Positions 1 to 7,966 of a DNA stretch of 36,975 bases are shown piece by piece (the first letter of the stretch is position 1; each line of letters begins with the position of its first letter). This stretch comes from UBA9732 sp963606545. Its GTDB lineage: Bacteria; Spirochaetota; Spirochaetia; Sphaerochaetales; Sphaerochaetaceae. The position numbers and the translations under genes were made by a program. The notes under the pieces were generated by a model. The model did no database searches. It saw only the letters and a program-made list of their open reading frames with translations, and had not been told where the DNA came from. The stretch is taken from the NCBI GenBank assembly GCA_963606545.1, contig CAVCYP010000014.1, positions 1-36,975 on the forward strand. Reading direction: 5' to 3'.

Positions 1-1
1 A

Positions 2-661
2 ACCAAGAAAGATTTTAGGATAAATAGCCAATGTAGGCTATCATTCAAGATTGGGCTACCTCTTGCGCTCCAAGAATGTTTGACCCAAATTTCTTTTCTT
101 GCCCTATGTGCCTTTATAAATAAACTGGGGCTTGAAGCCTCTTCTGGTTATGGAGTTGCAAATAAAATAGTTAGTTTTGCAATGTTGATTCCTGGTGCTC
201 TAATGCAGTCAATGGCTTCTTTTGTGTCTCAGAACATTGGCGCAGGAAAGGAAAAACGTGCAAGTAAATCCATGTTTACAGGCATTGGTATTGGTGTATC
301 TATTGGCGTTTTTGTCTTTGCCTTGATTCTTATAAAAGGTGATGCGTTGGTTTCTCTCTTTACTTCAGACCAAGCTGTCATTGCACATGGGTTTGACTAT
401 TTAAAGGGCTTTGCTCCAGAAACAATTGTCACGGCAATTCTTTTCAGCATGATAGGCTACTTCAATGGAAGCAACCACACCGTTTGGGTCATGCTTCAGG
501 GCTTAGTGCAGACTCTTCTTGTTCGCCTGCCATTGTCTTATTTCATGAGTATTCAGCCAGATGCAAATTTAACTGGAATTGGCCTTGCCGCCCCAGTTGC
601 AACGGTTGTTGGGATCCTCTTGAATGTGGGTTATTATTTATACTTGAATAGAAAAAAATAG
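2..661 (+). CDS. MATE-family multidrug/cation antiporter, C-terminal part (cut by window start)
   Basis: The reading frame is open from the first bases of the window, so only the C-terminal roughly 219 residues are visible and the true start lies upstream. The TTG at 80 is inside the gene and is not a start. The visible part has several hydrophobic membrane segments and typical MATE sequence, including GYGVANKIVSFAMLIPGALM and SMASFVSQNIGAGK, followed later by LTGIGLAAPVATVVGILLN. MATE proteins are inner-membrane exporters that expel organic cations and drugs in exchange for sodium ions or protons. The protein ends in a short basic tail at TAG. The next gene converges on it. Substrate cannot be told from sequence. 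Confidence 0.9.
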   Translation, partial: TKKDFRINSQCRLSFKIGLPLALQECLTQISFLALCAFINKLGLEASSGYGVANKIVSFAMLIPGALMQSMASFVSQNIGAGKEKRASKSMFTGIGIGVSIGVFVFALILIKGDALVSLFTSDQAVIAHGFDYLKGFAPETIVTAILFSMIGYFNGSNHTVWVMLQGLVQTLLVRLPLSYFMSIQPDANLTGIGLAAPVATVVGILLNVGYYLYLNRKK

Positions 662-702
662 TTTCGTCTCAAAAAGACCCCTCTTTTTTAGTTTGTGACA
701 AT

Positions 703-744
703 TTTTGTCGCAAAACTAAAAATGTTGGGGGTTTTGCGACAAAA
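703..744. terminator. Perfect 14-bp inverted repeat between convergent genes, probable bidirectional terminator
   Basis: The arms TTTTGTCGCAAAAC (703-716) and GTTTTGCGACAAAA (731-744) are exact reverse complements around a 14-base loop. A further degenerate copy of the same word lies just upstream (about 690-702) and could pair with the left arm instead. The site sits in the 119-bp gap between the convergent MATE and Fic genes, so the simplest role is termination for both. The flanking A/T runs are short and the loop is long, so efficiency is uncertain. Confidence 0.55.
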
Positions 745-780
745 TAAAGTCAAACCTGGGTCAAGAAAAGCCGTGGGGCT

Positions 781-1827
781 TTAGTTTAATCTGAAATAAC
801 AAGTGCTCTTGCCCTTGCCTTCTTTCTTAAGTTCGCCCTCTGCTACTAATTTACGAAGAGCACCTTCAATAGAACTGTCACTAAGCGTTGAACAAAGTTC
901 TCTAATGTCTTGTTTATTAAATCTACCTACTTTGTTTTTACTTGCTTTCTTAACCATCTCAAAGGCAGACAATCTTGTCTGAACAAGAGCCATACGCTCC
1001 TCAAAATCCTTATAGGCTGCAAGAATAGTTCCAAGAAGGTACTTAATGAAAGGTATAACATCTTCTGTTCCCTCATGCCAGCCAATTTGCGACTGTGCAA
1101 GAGCATCATAATAAAAGTTTTTGTTTTTAGCTATTTTGGATTCCAGAGAAATATATTTACCTACATAAAATCCATTTCTATACAGCAGAAGAGTTGTCAG
1201 CAAGCGACTCATCCTTCCATTACCATCATTGAAAGGATGAATACAAAGAAAATCGTGAATGAAAGTTATAATTACTATTAATGGTTCTACTTCCAAATTC
1301 CCAATCACACGATTATATTCTTCACAAATCCTATCCAAGGCTTCTGGAGTTTCATATGGAGCAAGAGGAGTAAACAAGGTCTCCATGTGACCGTCTGGAT
1401 AAGTTGCACCAATATAATTTTGAACCGCTTTTGTTCTCCCTGCATATGGATTATTCAAATATCCATACAAAATTTTATGAAGTTGCAATATATAGTTTTG
1501 CGTAATTGGAATTGCATCAAAACTTTCATTAATAAGGTTTAAGACATCTCTGTATCCGGCAATTTCCTGTTCGTCTCTGTTCCTAGGGGTAGTTTTTTCT
1601 TCAACAAGTTGGCGAATTCTTGTACTGGTGGTTATGATGCCTTCAATGGCATTTGAGGACTCTGTGCTTTGTATTTTTGCAATTTCAACAAGTTTATCAA
1701 GTTCATCGGGCCGGCGTTGTAGATATAATTCTTGTTTTCCTGCTTCTTTGTAGATTGCGGCTACAAGTTCTAAAATCTCGGAATCCCATTTTTGTTCTTT
1801 AATTTTAGAATAATTAAAAGTCCGCAT
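781..1827 (-). CDS. Fic-domain protein (class II AMPylase type) with C-terminal winged-helix-like region
   Basis: The catalytic Fic signature HPFNDGNGRMSR lies at residues 197-208. Fic enzymes normally transfer AMP from ATP to a hydroxyl of a target protein. An inhibitory motif of the (S/T)xxxE(G/N) type, S58-N-A-I-E62-G63, precedes the Fic core, which marks an autoinhibited class II protein. The N-terminal region around RRPDELDKLVEIAKIQ is the usual Fic_N domain. The last about 70 residues resemble the winged-helix tail seen in many such proteins. The length of 348 is normal. The ATG at 1827 has an AAGGAG ribosome site. The leader holds repeated TAAGGGAATA words, one overlapping the start codon. 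The target protein is unknown, and no antitoxin partner gene is adjacent. Confidence 0.92.
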   Translation of the reverse strand: MRTFNYSKIKEQKWDSEILELVAAIYKEAGKQELYLQRRPDELDKLVEIAKIQSTESSNAIEGIITTSTRIRQLVEEKTTPRNRDEQEIAGYRDVLNLINESFDAIPITQNYILQLHKILYGYLNNPYAGRTKAVQNYIGATYPDGHMETLFTPLAPYETPEALDRICEEYNRVIGNLEVEPLIVIITFIHDFLCIHPFNDGNGRMSRLLTTLLLYRNGFYVGKYISLESKIAKNKNFYYDALAQSQIGWHEGTEDVIPFIKYLLGTILAAYKDFEERMALVQTRLSAFEMVKKASKNKVGRFNKQDIRELCSTLSDSSIEGALRKLVAEGELKKEGKGKSTCYFRLN

Positions 1828-1879
1828 TCCCTTATCTCCTTGTCTATTCCCTTAAAAACTACAATAAAATAAGGGAATA
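1825..1879 (-). promoter_or_regulatory. Three copies of a TAAGGGAATA word in the Fic gene leader
   Basis: On the minus strand, TATTCCCTTA (1879-1870) is followed by its exact reverse complement TAAGGGAATA (1854-1845). A third copy, TAAGGGAATG (1834-1825), includes the ATG of the Fic gene. The last two copies are a direct repeat 20 bp apart. The first copy can pair with either of the other two, so the region could be a protein operator or an RNA switch that hides the start codon. It also lies just downstream of the esterase stop codon and might end operon A. Confidence 0.45.
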
Positions 1880-1894
1880 AGCAACAAAATGTGC

Positions 1895-2512
1895 TCATAA
1901 GAGCCAAGAGAAGGCTTTTGCAGTTCTTTTCTCTGGGTTTTGGAAATGATTGCCCGCGTTCCATTCAAAGAAACATTCTATTCCTTGTCCTGTTATTATA
2001 TTTTTGCATTCAAGAATCCTGTCTGCTACTGTAGCCATAACTTGGTTGCGGGTTTTTGATTCTTTGTCGCCAAGACTAAGGTAGATTTTTTTGGTAAGTA
2101 TCGGGTTAGATTGGAGATAGGCGGTGAAGTTGGGAAACCAGGCGGAGGGAGAGGCGGCGGCCACCCCGGCAAAGAGGTCTGTTTGGCAGGCGCTCCAGAG
2201 GGCAAAAAGACCGGCGAGGGAGTACCCTCCTAGGTAGTAATTCTTTGCGCTGTTATCACATAGGCTAAGTAGATAATCTAGCGTGGTGCGGGCGCCAGAA
2301 CCAAAGGGGACGGAGCCAAATACTGCTGGGGCAGGCCATGGAGACAGGTCTTGGTTCCAGTCCTCCACCTTCACGGCAAGTAGGGAAAAGGGCTTGGTGG
2401 TGGTAGCTTTGATGGCAGAGATTTCTGCATCAAGCGTAGAAAAATCGTGGTCATCAACCATTTGCACAAGGACTGTGGAGGCGGTTTTGTCGCCGTATTC
2501 GTGGACTGTCAT
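1895..2512 (-). CDS. Alpha/beta-hydrolase, probable esterase; last gene of operon A
   Basis: This 205-residue protein has a serine-hydrolase nucleophile elbow, GGYSLAGL, with Ser98. An LGD near residue 149 and the late GNHF (His189) are likely acid and base of the triad. It has no signal peptide, so it should act in the cytoplasm. The general look is that of small Fes/YbbA-type putative esterases. It starts 5 bp after the stop codon of the GH2 gene, with an AAAGGTAGGG ribosome site overlapping that stop, so the two are translated together. In a sugar operon a natural role would be removing acyl groups from imported sugars, but the substrate is not visible from sequence. Base composition is somewhat GC-richer around 2100-2350 than in neighbours. 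Confidence 0.75.
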   Translation of the reverse strand: MTVHEYGDKTASTVLVQMVDDHDFSTLDAEISAIKATTTKPFSLLAVKVEDWNQDLSPWPAPAVFGSVPFGSGARTTLDYLLSLCDNSAKNYYLGGYSLAGLFALWSACQTDLFAGVAAASPSAWFPNFTAYLQSNPILTKKIYLSLGDKESKTRNQVMATVADRILECKNIITGQGIECFFEWNAGNHFQNPEKRTAKAFSWLL

Positions 2513-2517
2513 AAACC

Positions 2518-4749
2518 CTACCTTTTACTCAAAAAAGATTCTGTTGAAATTTTGCTAAGCTCCTCGTTGATAGTCCTTATATAATTTTCTGAAAAGGCAT
2601 AGCGTCTGAGATATTCTGCAAGGGGAACATCTTTCAAGACCATTTGCATCATGTCTGGAGGCATTTCAACTTGGGTTGCCACATCAGAAGACTTCTTTTT
2701 TTCCTTCTCATCTAGGACAGCTTTGAATATATCCTGACCTTCTTTTGTTTTGAGAATTTCGCCTATAGTATCGTTGATTGAGAGAAACCCGTCCTTCACG
2801 GAAAGCTTAAGACCATCGAACCAGTTTTGGATGTTTGAATTAAAGACAAGTTGATAACCCGGATCAGGTACGGCTACCTTGTTTATTGTGATAAAGTCCC
2901 TGCAATTTCCGCTTACTGCCTTAATATCATTTTTATCTTCAAGAACCACATTGAAAACAAAAACGTGCTCGCCTCTCTGTTTTCCAAGGCTTTTCCCATT
3001 ACAGAAGAGTTCAACCTCTTTTTGGTTGGAATATACTCTTATTTCTGAGATATCCTCGCATCTATTTACGTATCTTCTTCCAGCAATTCTTACAAACGGC
3101 TCCTTGGAATACCAAGCCTTAATAACGTAAAAGCTGTCTTTGCGTTCTTTTCTATCAAACGTCACAAGGCCCTTGCAGTTCCGCCCCTTTATACCACCTT
3201 CATCCCTTGCATCCGCAGCAAAATCAAACATATTCCATACAAAGGTTCCCCAGAGATACTTGCGACTGTCAATTTCCTTGCACATTACCTCATGAAATTT
3301 TGCCTGATACTGCTCCGTATAGTCTCCTTTCACAGGCTTGGAGGTTTGTAGTTTTATGTTTGCGTCACAGCCAAACTCAGTAAGTCCAACAGGTAGATCA
3401 GGATAACTATTATGACAAGCGTCGAGGAAAGAACCGGAACCCTCTATATTGCCAAGATACCAACCATAATAAAGGTTATATCCAATGATATCTGGAAGGC
3501 TTACAATACGGTCACCTAAAGGGAGCATGAAGGCATGCGCCATTGCAACTGGCCTAGTCGTATCTTTTTCATGACAAAGATTATAGAGCCTTAGATTGTT
3601 CTCATAAACCTGCAGGCTGTTTCCACCTGCGGTGATTTCATTTGAGATTCCCCAACAGAATATGCAAGTATGATTGTAGCACTGCTCAATCAGCTCAGAC
3701 AGCTGAGAGACAGTATTCTCTTCACCCTTGTTCATGTGTTTAGTGATATACGGAATTTCTGCCCAACACAAAACTCCCGCCCTATCACACAGATTGTAGA
3801 AATACTGGTTATGTTGATAATGGGCAAGTCTAATTGCATTTGCCCCACACTCTAAAATTAAAGAGAGATCCTCTTCTTGCATTTTTCTTGTGATGGCATT
3901 ACCTACACCTTCTCTATCCTGATGTCTTGAAACGCCCCTTAGCGGATAGCTTTTACCATTCAAGAAAAACCCTTTTTGCGGATCTATTACAAAAGACCTG
4001 AACCCAACTTGTTGCTCTAGTCTATCTGCAACCTTTCCTCCTGCAAAAACTTCAGCACACACCGTATAGAGGAAGGGATCTTCCAGTCCGTTCCACAAAT
4101 GAACATTATCTATTGAAACCTCTCCTACTGGACCTTCAAAGGAACAGATTTCGTGCTCTTTATCTCTTACTGTGAACACAACCTTGTCATAGGAGCCTAA
4201 AATCCAAGCCTCAGCACTAAGCACCCCTTTGCTGTCTACGATAGTTGGTGTAAGACGTAAGCCTTGGCCCCCGTACTGACCAAATTCAAAGTGAGTAGAA
4301 GCAACTACAACAAGTCTAACTTCTCTGTATATTCCACCATAGAAGGTAAAATCAGCAACCTGAGGATAAATTTTATCATTGATTCCGTTATCTACAAAAA
4401 CAATAAGTTCATTTTCAGCTTTGAGATAATTGTCAATTCTGACCTGAAAAGCAGAGAAACCACCTTCATGGTTTTTCACAAGACTTCCATTGATATATAC
4501 CAAAGCTGAAGCATTTACTGCATCAAACTCAAGATAAACTTGTTCATCTTTGGAAAAATTGGGAGAAGAAAAAACCTTTCTGTAACAACAGGTGCCTCTA
4601 AAATAGTCATTTCCGCCATCCTGCCCGTCAAGGCTATTCCAAGTATGTGGCACACTAACATTTGAAGGCTCAACAGCTTTTATTTTGGAAAGACTTCCGC
4701 AATCCTTACGAAACTCCCACCCCGTGTCAAGAATATATTCACGCCTCAT
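2518..4749 (-). CDS. Glycoside hydrolase family 2 enzyme (beta-galactosidase/beta-glucuronidase type)
   Basis: The domains in order are a sugar-binding jelly-roll (about 1-150, with DFTFYGGIYREVRL), an Ig-like domain, a TIM barrel (about 265-545), an Ig-like domain near 560-625 and a helical tail. The acid/base is Glu371 in WGISNEI and the nucleophile is probably Glu458 in LTEFG, both classic for GH2 retaining enzymes. There is no signal peptide, so it cleaves imported beta-glycosides in the cytoplasm. The tail from about 655 (SINDTIGEIL onward) is an extra helical module seen in some Firmicutes and spirochaete GH2 proteins. The ATG at 4749 follows the permease stop by 28 bp and has only a weak GAAG ribosome site, inside a tandem repeat. 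Substrate sugar is uncertain. Confidence 0.9.
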   Translation of the reverse strand: MRREYILDTGWEFRKDCGSLSKIKAVEPSNVSVPHTWNSLDGQDGGNDYFRGTCCYRKVFSSPNFSKDEQVYLEFDAVNASALVYINGSLVKNHEGGFSAFQVRIDNYLKAENELIVFVDNGINDKIYPQVADFTFYGGIYREVRLVVVASTHFEFGQYGGQGLRLTPTIVDSKGVLSAEAWILGSYDKVVFTVRDKEHEICSFEGPVGEVSIDNVHLWNGLEDPFLYTVCAEVFAGGKVADRLEQQVGFRSFVIDPQKGFFLNGKSYPLRGVSRHQDREGVGNAITRKMQEEDLSLILECGANAIRLAHYQHNQYFYNLCDRAGVLCWAEIPYITKHMNKGEENTVSQLSELIEQCYNHTCIFCWGISNEITAGGNSLQVYENNLRLYNLCHEKDTTRPVAMAHAFMLPLGDRIVSLPDIIGYNLYYGWYLGNIEGSGSFLDACHNSYPDLPVGLTEFGCDANIKLQTSKPVKGDYTEQYQAKFHEVMCKEIDSRKYLWGTFVWNMFDFAADARDEGGIKGRNCKGLVTFDRKERKDSFYVIKAWYSKEPFVRIAGRRYVNRCEDISEIRVYSNQKEVELFCNGKSLGKQRGEHVFVFNVVLEDKNDIKAVSGNCRDFITINKVAVPDPGYQLVFNSNIQNWFDGLKLSVKDGFLSINDTIGEILKTKEGQDIFKAVLDEKEKKKSSDVATQVEMPPDMMQMVLKDVPLAEYLRRYAFSENYIRTINEELSKISTESFLSKR

Positions 4750-4793
4750 GCTTCAAAATAATTATGCTTCAAAATAATTATGCTTCTAAATTA
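4748..4793 (-). repeat. Tandem 16-bp repeat joining permease end and GH2 start
   Basis: Two exact copies of ATGCTTCAAAATAATT (4748-4763 and 4764-4779) are followed by a partial third copy that holds the last codons and stop of the permease gene. On the coding strand each unit gives GAAGCAT. In the permease this reads as its terminal Glu-Ala plus stop, and in the last copy it becomes GAAGC plus the ATG of the GH2 gene. Confidence 0.85.
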
Positions 4794-5764
4794 AGCCTGC
4801 TGTTAATTTCTTTTGCTCTCTTTCTATCCATTCTCCAACGCGCAAATCTAACCTGATTAGAAGTTACTCCAAGAAGAACTAGAAGGAAGAATCCCGTTGT
4901 AACGCTTTGCATTGTCGCAGGCCAACCAAGGGCCACAAAACCATTGGAAAGCATTGTCATTGTGAAATTGCCCAAGATCAAGGCCAGAGGAAGTGGACAA
5001 TAGCGCACCATGAAGTGAGCAAGGAAATATCCCATCAAAGCATTGAATACAAGCCCAGCAGAATCAAGAGATGCAACATTCATAATCTGACCTTGTTCTG
5101 AGACATTAATGAAAGCGCCAACGCCAAGGAAAAATCCTGCAATAGTGAAGCCCAACTGCATAATTTTAGGTTCATTTAGGCCAGCGGCTACGGCTATTTC
5201 CTTTCCTCCTCCAAGGGCTCTAATGTTATGCCCGTATGAAGATTTCTCAAACAAGAAATAGCAGATTAAGGCAGCGACCGCCAAAACTATGTAATTGTAG
5301 GGAGCACTAGCAAAAAGAGTGTACTTATCCCTAATTGTGATTCCACTTGGGAAAATAACTCTAGGCAAAGCCTCATAAATGAATATGAGACCAATTGTTA
5401 AAACCAGCATTGGTACCTTGAGCTTATTGTTCAGAAAACCTGTCAAAGATGACAAACCAACACCAATCAGAACACAAAATATGAAAAGACCAGGAATGCC
5501 TGTGTTTGTCAGCTTCATCAGGTTTCCGCCTATGATTGAAGCTGCAATTACGACTGCACCAGCTGAAAAATCCCACATTCCAAGTGTGAGGTTTCCTACA
5601 ACAGCCATTGAAAGAATTGATGGAACAATACACTGCTGAAAAGTCACAAGCAGCATCCTTGCCGTCAGAGTTCTTCCATGGGAAGCAAGACCAAAGATGA
5701 AAATAATCAGACATGGCAACAAGGCCGTCATCAGAATGTTTTTTAATATTTTCTTGGCGTTCAT
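4778..5764 (-). CDS. Sugar ABC transporter permease (RbsC/YjfF type), second permease of operon A
   Basis: This is a polytopic inner-membrane protein of the BPD_transp_2 family, with about nine to ten hydrophobic segments. It has the conserved cytoplasmic loop near SYGHNIRALGGGKEIAVAAGLN, where such permeases contact the ATPase. I chose ATG 5764 (328 residues): it has a good TGAGG ribosome site, while the upstream ATG at 5800 has none and lies inside a strong RNA hairpin. It differs clearly in sequence from the other permease of this operon, so the channel is probably a heterodimer as in YtfT-YjfF or LsrC-LsrD. The C-terminus is rich in Arg and Lys. Confidence 0.88.
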   Translation of the reverse strand: MNAKKILKNILMTALLPCLIIFIFGLASHGRTLTARMLLVTFQQCIVPSILSMAVVGNLTLGMWDFSAGAVVIAASIIGGNLMKLTNTGIPGLFIFCVLIGVGLSSLTGFLNNKLKVPMLVLTIGLIFIYEALPRVIFPSGITIRDKYTLFASAPYNYIVLAVAALICYFLFEKSSYGHNIRALGGGKEIAVAAGLNEPKIMQLGFTIAGFFLGVGAFINVSEQGQIMNVASLDSAGLVFNALMGYFLAHFMVRYCPLPLALILGNFTMTMLSNGFVALGWPATMQSVTTGFFLLVLLGVTSNQVRFARWRMDRKRAKEINSRLNLEA

Positions 5765-5776
5765 TGGAAACCTCAC

Positions 5777-5808
5777 ATTAGCCCATGTCAGATTTGCCAT
5801 GGGCTAAT
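5777..5808 (-). promoter_or_regulatory. Perfect 11-bp hairpin after the binding-protein gene
   Basis: The arms ATTAGCCCATG (5777-5787) and CATGGGCTAAT (5798-5808) are exact reverse complements around a 10-base loop. The site lies just after the binding-protein stop codon and just before the second permease start. It is not followed by a U-run, so it is more likely a 3'-end stabiliser or partial attenuator than a full terminator. Confidence 0.6.
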
Positions 5809-5826
5809 TTCTTTAATTATTTAGAA

Positions 5827-6933
5827 TTAATTTCCCATCCTTGATACAACATCAGCGAGGGAATACTGCTCACAGGTAGCCTTGAATTGTTCAGCTGTGA
5901 GCTCTGGGTTCAGACCCTTTACAAGAGAAGCAATATACTCTGGAGAATAGACAAAAGACTTTGCTGTAGTTGGATCAATGTATTTCTGATAATTTTCAAA
6001 GTCTTCAGCGCTCTCGACAAAGATGAATGGGGTTGCGTAAGAATTGGTCTCGCTCTTGATAATTCTTGTTCCGTCATACATAAAGTTATAGAGAGCAGCA
6101 AAAGCAAGCATCATCTTATTGTACTGACCACCAGCAATCATCTTTATGGTACCGTTTTCAATATAATCAATAGTGCTTTCAGAAATATCGGCTGTTGCAA
6201 TCACAACCTTCCCTACGAGTCCATTCTTCTTAATTGCCTGATAGGCCGATTCATTACAAGCGGTCATGAAGATTCCATCCATCTCAGGATAAGCAGCTGC
6301 AAAGGTATTGATTGCAGCAGACCACTTTGCACGGCTAGCATTCTCAGCGAGAATAGTGATTTCTGGATACTTTTTTATTGTCTCCATGAAGCCTTTATAT
6401 CTGTCATCATGGTTCTTAGAAGTTCCTGGAGTAAGATAAGTTATACAAATGTTCTTGCATCCTGCAGCATGAAGAACCTCAGCAGCCTGAACTCCAATGT
6501 TGTAGTCATTGTTAACAATTGCACCAATATAGTTTGTGTAACTTGCAAACTGTTTTGCGGTTTCTTCATCAATAGCGTCATTTAAACCAACAACCGCAAT
6601 TCCAGCTTTCTTTGCAGACTCAAGCACTGAGACAGAAGGACTTACGGAAATAAGTCCGTCAATGCCACTCTGAAGCAAAGAATCTACCATTGCCTGAGCT
6701 TCTTCTGTGTTGTATCCAGTCTCTACAAACTTAAATTCAACATTAAAATAAGAAGCCAAGGACTCAAGGCTTGCCTTGAAAGAACTTCCAAGAGCATCTG
6801 TAAATGACGAATAAACAACTCCTACAGTCTTTTTAGGAAGACTGCTTTCTGTCTCCTCGTCAGACCCATTTGCAAACACAGCAGCGCAGCAAAGAATAGC
6901 AACCAATAAAACAACTAAAAGTTTTTTCTTCAT
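5827..6933 (-). CDS. Sugar ABC transporter periplasmic substrate-binding protein (RbsB/YtfQ type)
   Basis: The N-terminus is a signal peptide with the run LLVVLLVAILCCAAVFANGS, cleaved either after VFA or, less likely, at a relaxed spirochaetal lipobox around the Cys pair. The mature part is a Peripla_BP_4 fold: KKTVGVVYSSFTD opens the first lobe, QSGIDGLISVSPS is the usual hinge segment, and a late ATADIS matches the family. The length of 368 residues is normal. A strong AGGAGG site precedes ATG 6933. It lies between the two permeases of operon A and is followed by a hairpin, which fits the high expression usually needed for binding proteins. Such proteins bind one mono- or disaccharide; which one cannot be read here. 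Confidence 0.9.
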   Translation of the reverse strand: MKKKLLVVLLVAILCCAAVFANGSDEETESSLPKKTVGVVYSSFTDALGSSFKASLESLASYFNVEFKFVETGYNTEEAQAMVDSLLQSGIDGLISVSPSVSVLESAKKAGIAVVGLNDAIDEETAKQFASYTNYIGAIVNNDYNIGVQAAEVLHAAGCKNICITYLTPGTSKNHDDRYKGFMETIKKYPEITILAENASRAKWSAAINTFAAAYPEMDGIFMTACNESAYQAIKKNGLVGKVVIATADISESTIDYIENGTIKMIAGGQYNKMMLAFAALYNFMYDGTRIIKSETNSYATPFIFVESAEDFENYQKYIDPTTAKSFVYSPEYIASLVKGLNPELTAEQFKATCEQYSLADVVSRMGN

Positions 6934-6951
6934 CTTGTCCTCCTATATTGT

Positions 6952-7947
6952 TCAAAATGAAATCATCGTGACCTGTTTCATAACAGATCTGTCATATGTC
7001 AAACCTACAACAAGCAACATAATCAAGCCTTTGACACCAGCAACCAAACTGACATCAAGACCACACATAATCAAACCACTAGAAAGAATTGTCATGGTTA
7101 TTCCACCAAGGATAAACTGTCTGAATTTTGCATAGCTTCCTCCAGACATTGGGAATCCACCAAGAACCATTGCAATCATCATGTTAAATTCAAGCCCGCT
7201 ACCGGAGGAGCTAGAAACTTGACCAAGTCTTGTAAGCTGGAAGAAAGCGGCAATTCCAACGCAGGCTCCAAGAATTAAGTAGGCAATAAGTTTATACTTA
7301 TTCACGTTAATTCCTGCCTGCTGAACAGTTCTACCATTTCCACCTATAACCTTCTCAATCTTTCCTAGCTTGGTATTTTCAAACAAATAGAACCCGATAG
7401 CTACCATTACAACAAGAACTATTAGTCTTAACCAAGTATTATTGAATAATGCGTACTTGGCATAATCAATGCTAATTTGGCCACCCACGTTTTCCGCAAA
7501 GATTGAGAGAAGTCCAGCTGCAACAGTTTTGACACACAAAGACCCTACAAAAGGATGCACTCCCAATGTAATTGCAACAATTCCCGTGATACCACAACAC
7601 AGCATGCCAATAAAAATAGAACTAAGAATTCCAAGCCAAGTAGGCATTCCAAGTCTCACTAGCATATATGCACATACGAACTGAGCAAGACCACTTGTGG
7701 ATCCTATTGAGAAATCCATTCCTCCATGTGCGTACACAAATACCGCGCCAACACCTACCAAGGTGATTGTGAAAACTTGAACAATTAGGTTGGACAAACT
7801 AGCCTTTGAAAGAATCTTTCCCTTTGTGGCAATTATCATTACCACAGCTATCAAAACAAGTCCAAGAACGGGAAGAATATTGATTAGCCTTTCTTTTCTT
7901 TTAATCTTAAGTTCAAGGGCTTCTTCTTTTTCATTTTGCTTTTTCAT
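6952..7947 (-). CDS. Sugar ABC transporter permease (RbsC type), first permease of operon A
   Basis: A 331-residue polytopic inner-membrane protein of the BPD_transp_2 family. It opens with a charged cytoplasmic stretch rich in Lys and Glu, followed by about nine hydrophobic segments. Family landmarks are AHGGMDFSIGSTSGLAQFV early on and LGKIEKVIGGNGRTVQQAGI in the ATPase-contact loop. A GAGGGG site precedes the start. It lies between the ATPase gene (19 bp upstream) and the binding-protein gene (18 bp downstream), so it is co-transcribed. Together with the 4778-5764 permease it should form the membrane channel for one sugar. Confidence 0.9.
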   Translation of the reverse strand: MKKQNEKEEALELKIKRKERLINILPVLGLVLIAVVMIIATKGKILSKASLSNLIVQVFTITLVGVGAVFVYAHGGMDFSIGSTSGLAQFVCAYMLVRLGMPTWLGILSSIFIGMLCCGITGIVAITLGVHPFVGSLCVKTVAAGLLSIFAENVGGQISIDYAKYALFNNTWLRLIVLVVMVAIGFYLFENTKLGKIEKVIGGNGRTVQQAGINVNKYKLIAYLILGACVGIAAFFQLTRLGQVSSSSGSGLEFNMMIAMVLGGFPMSGGSYAKFRQFILGGITMTILSSGLIMCGLDVSLVAGVKGLIMLLVVGLTYDRSVMKQVTMISF

Positions 7948-7966
7948 GTTTCTACTCGCCCCTCAA

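Noticed and set aside
910..1281. Plus-strand open frame opposite the Fic gene
   Set aside because: It is a shadow of the Fic coding frame, without a ribosome site or family-like sequence. The same reasoning removes the other opposite-strand frames, for example 5887-6585 and 12879-13487.
5765..5800. Upstream start of permease 2 at 5800
   Set aside because: It has no ribosome site and lies in a perfect hairpin, while ATG 5764 has a good site.
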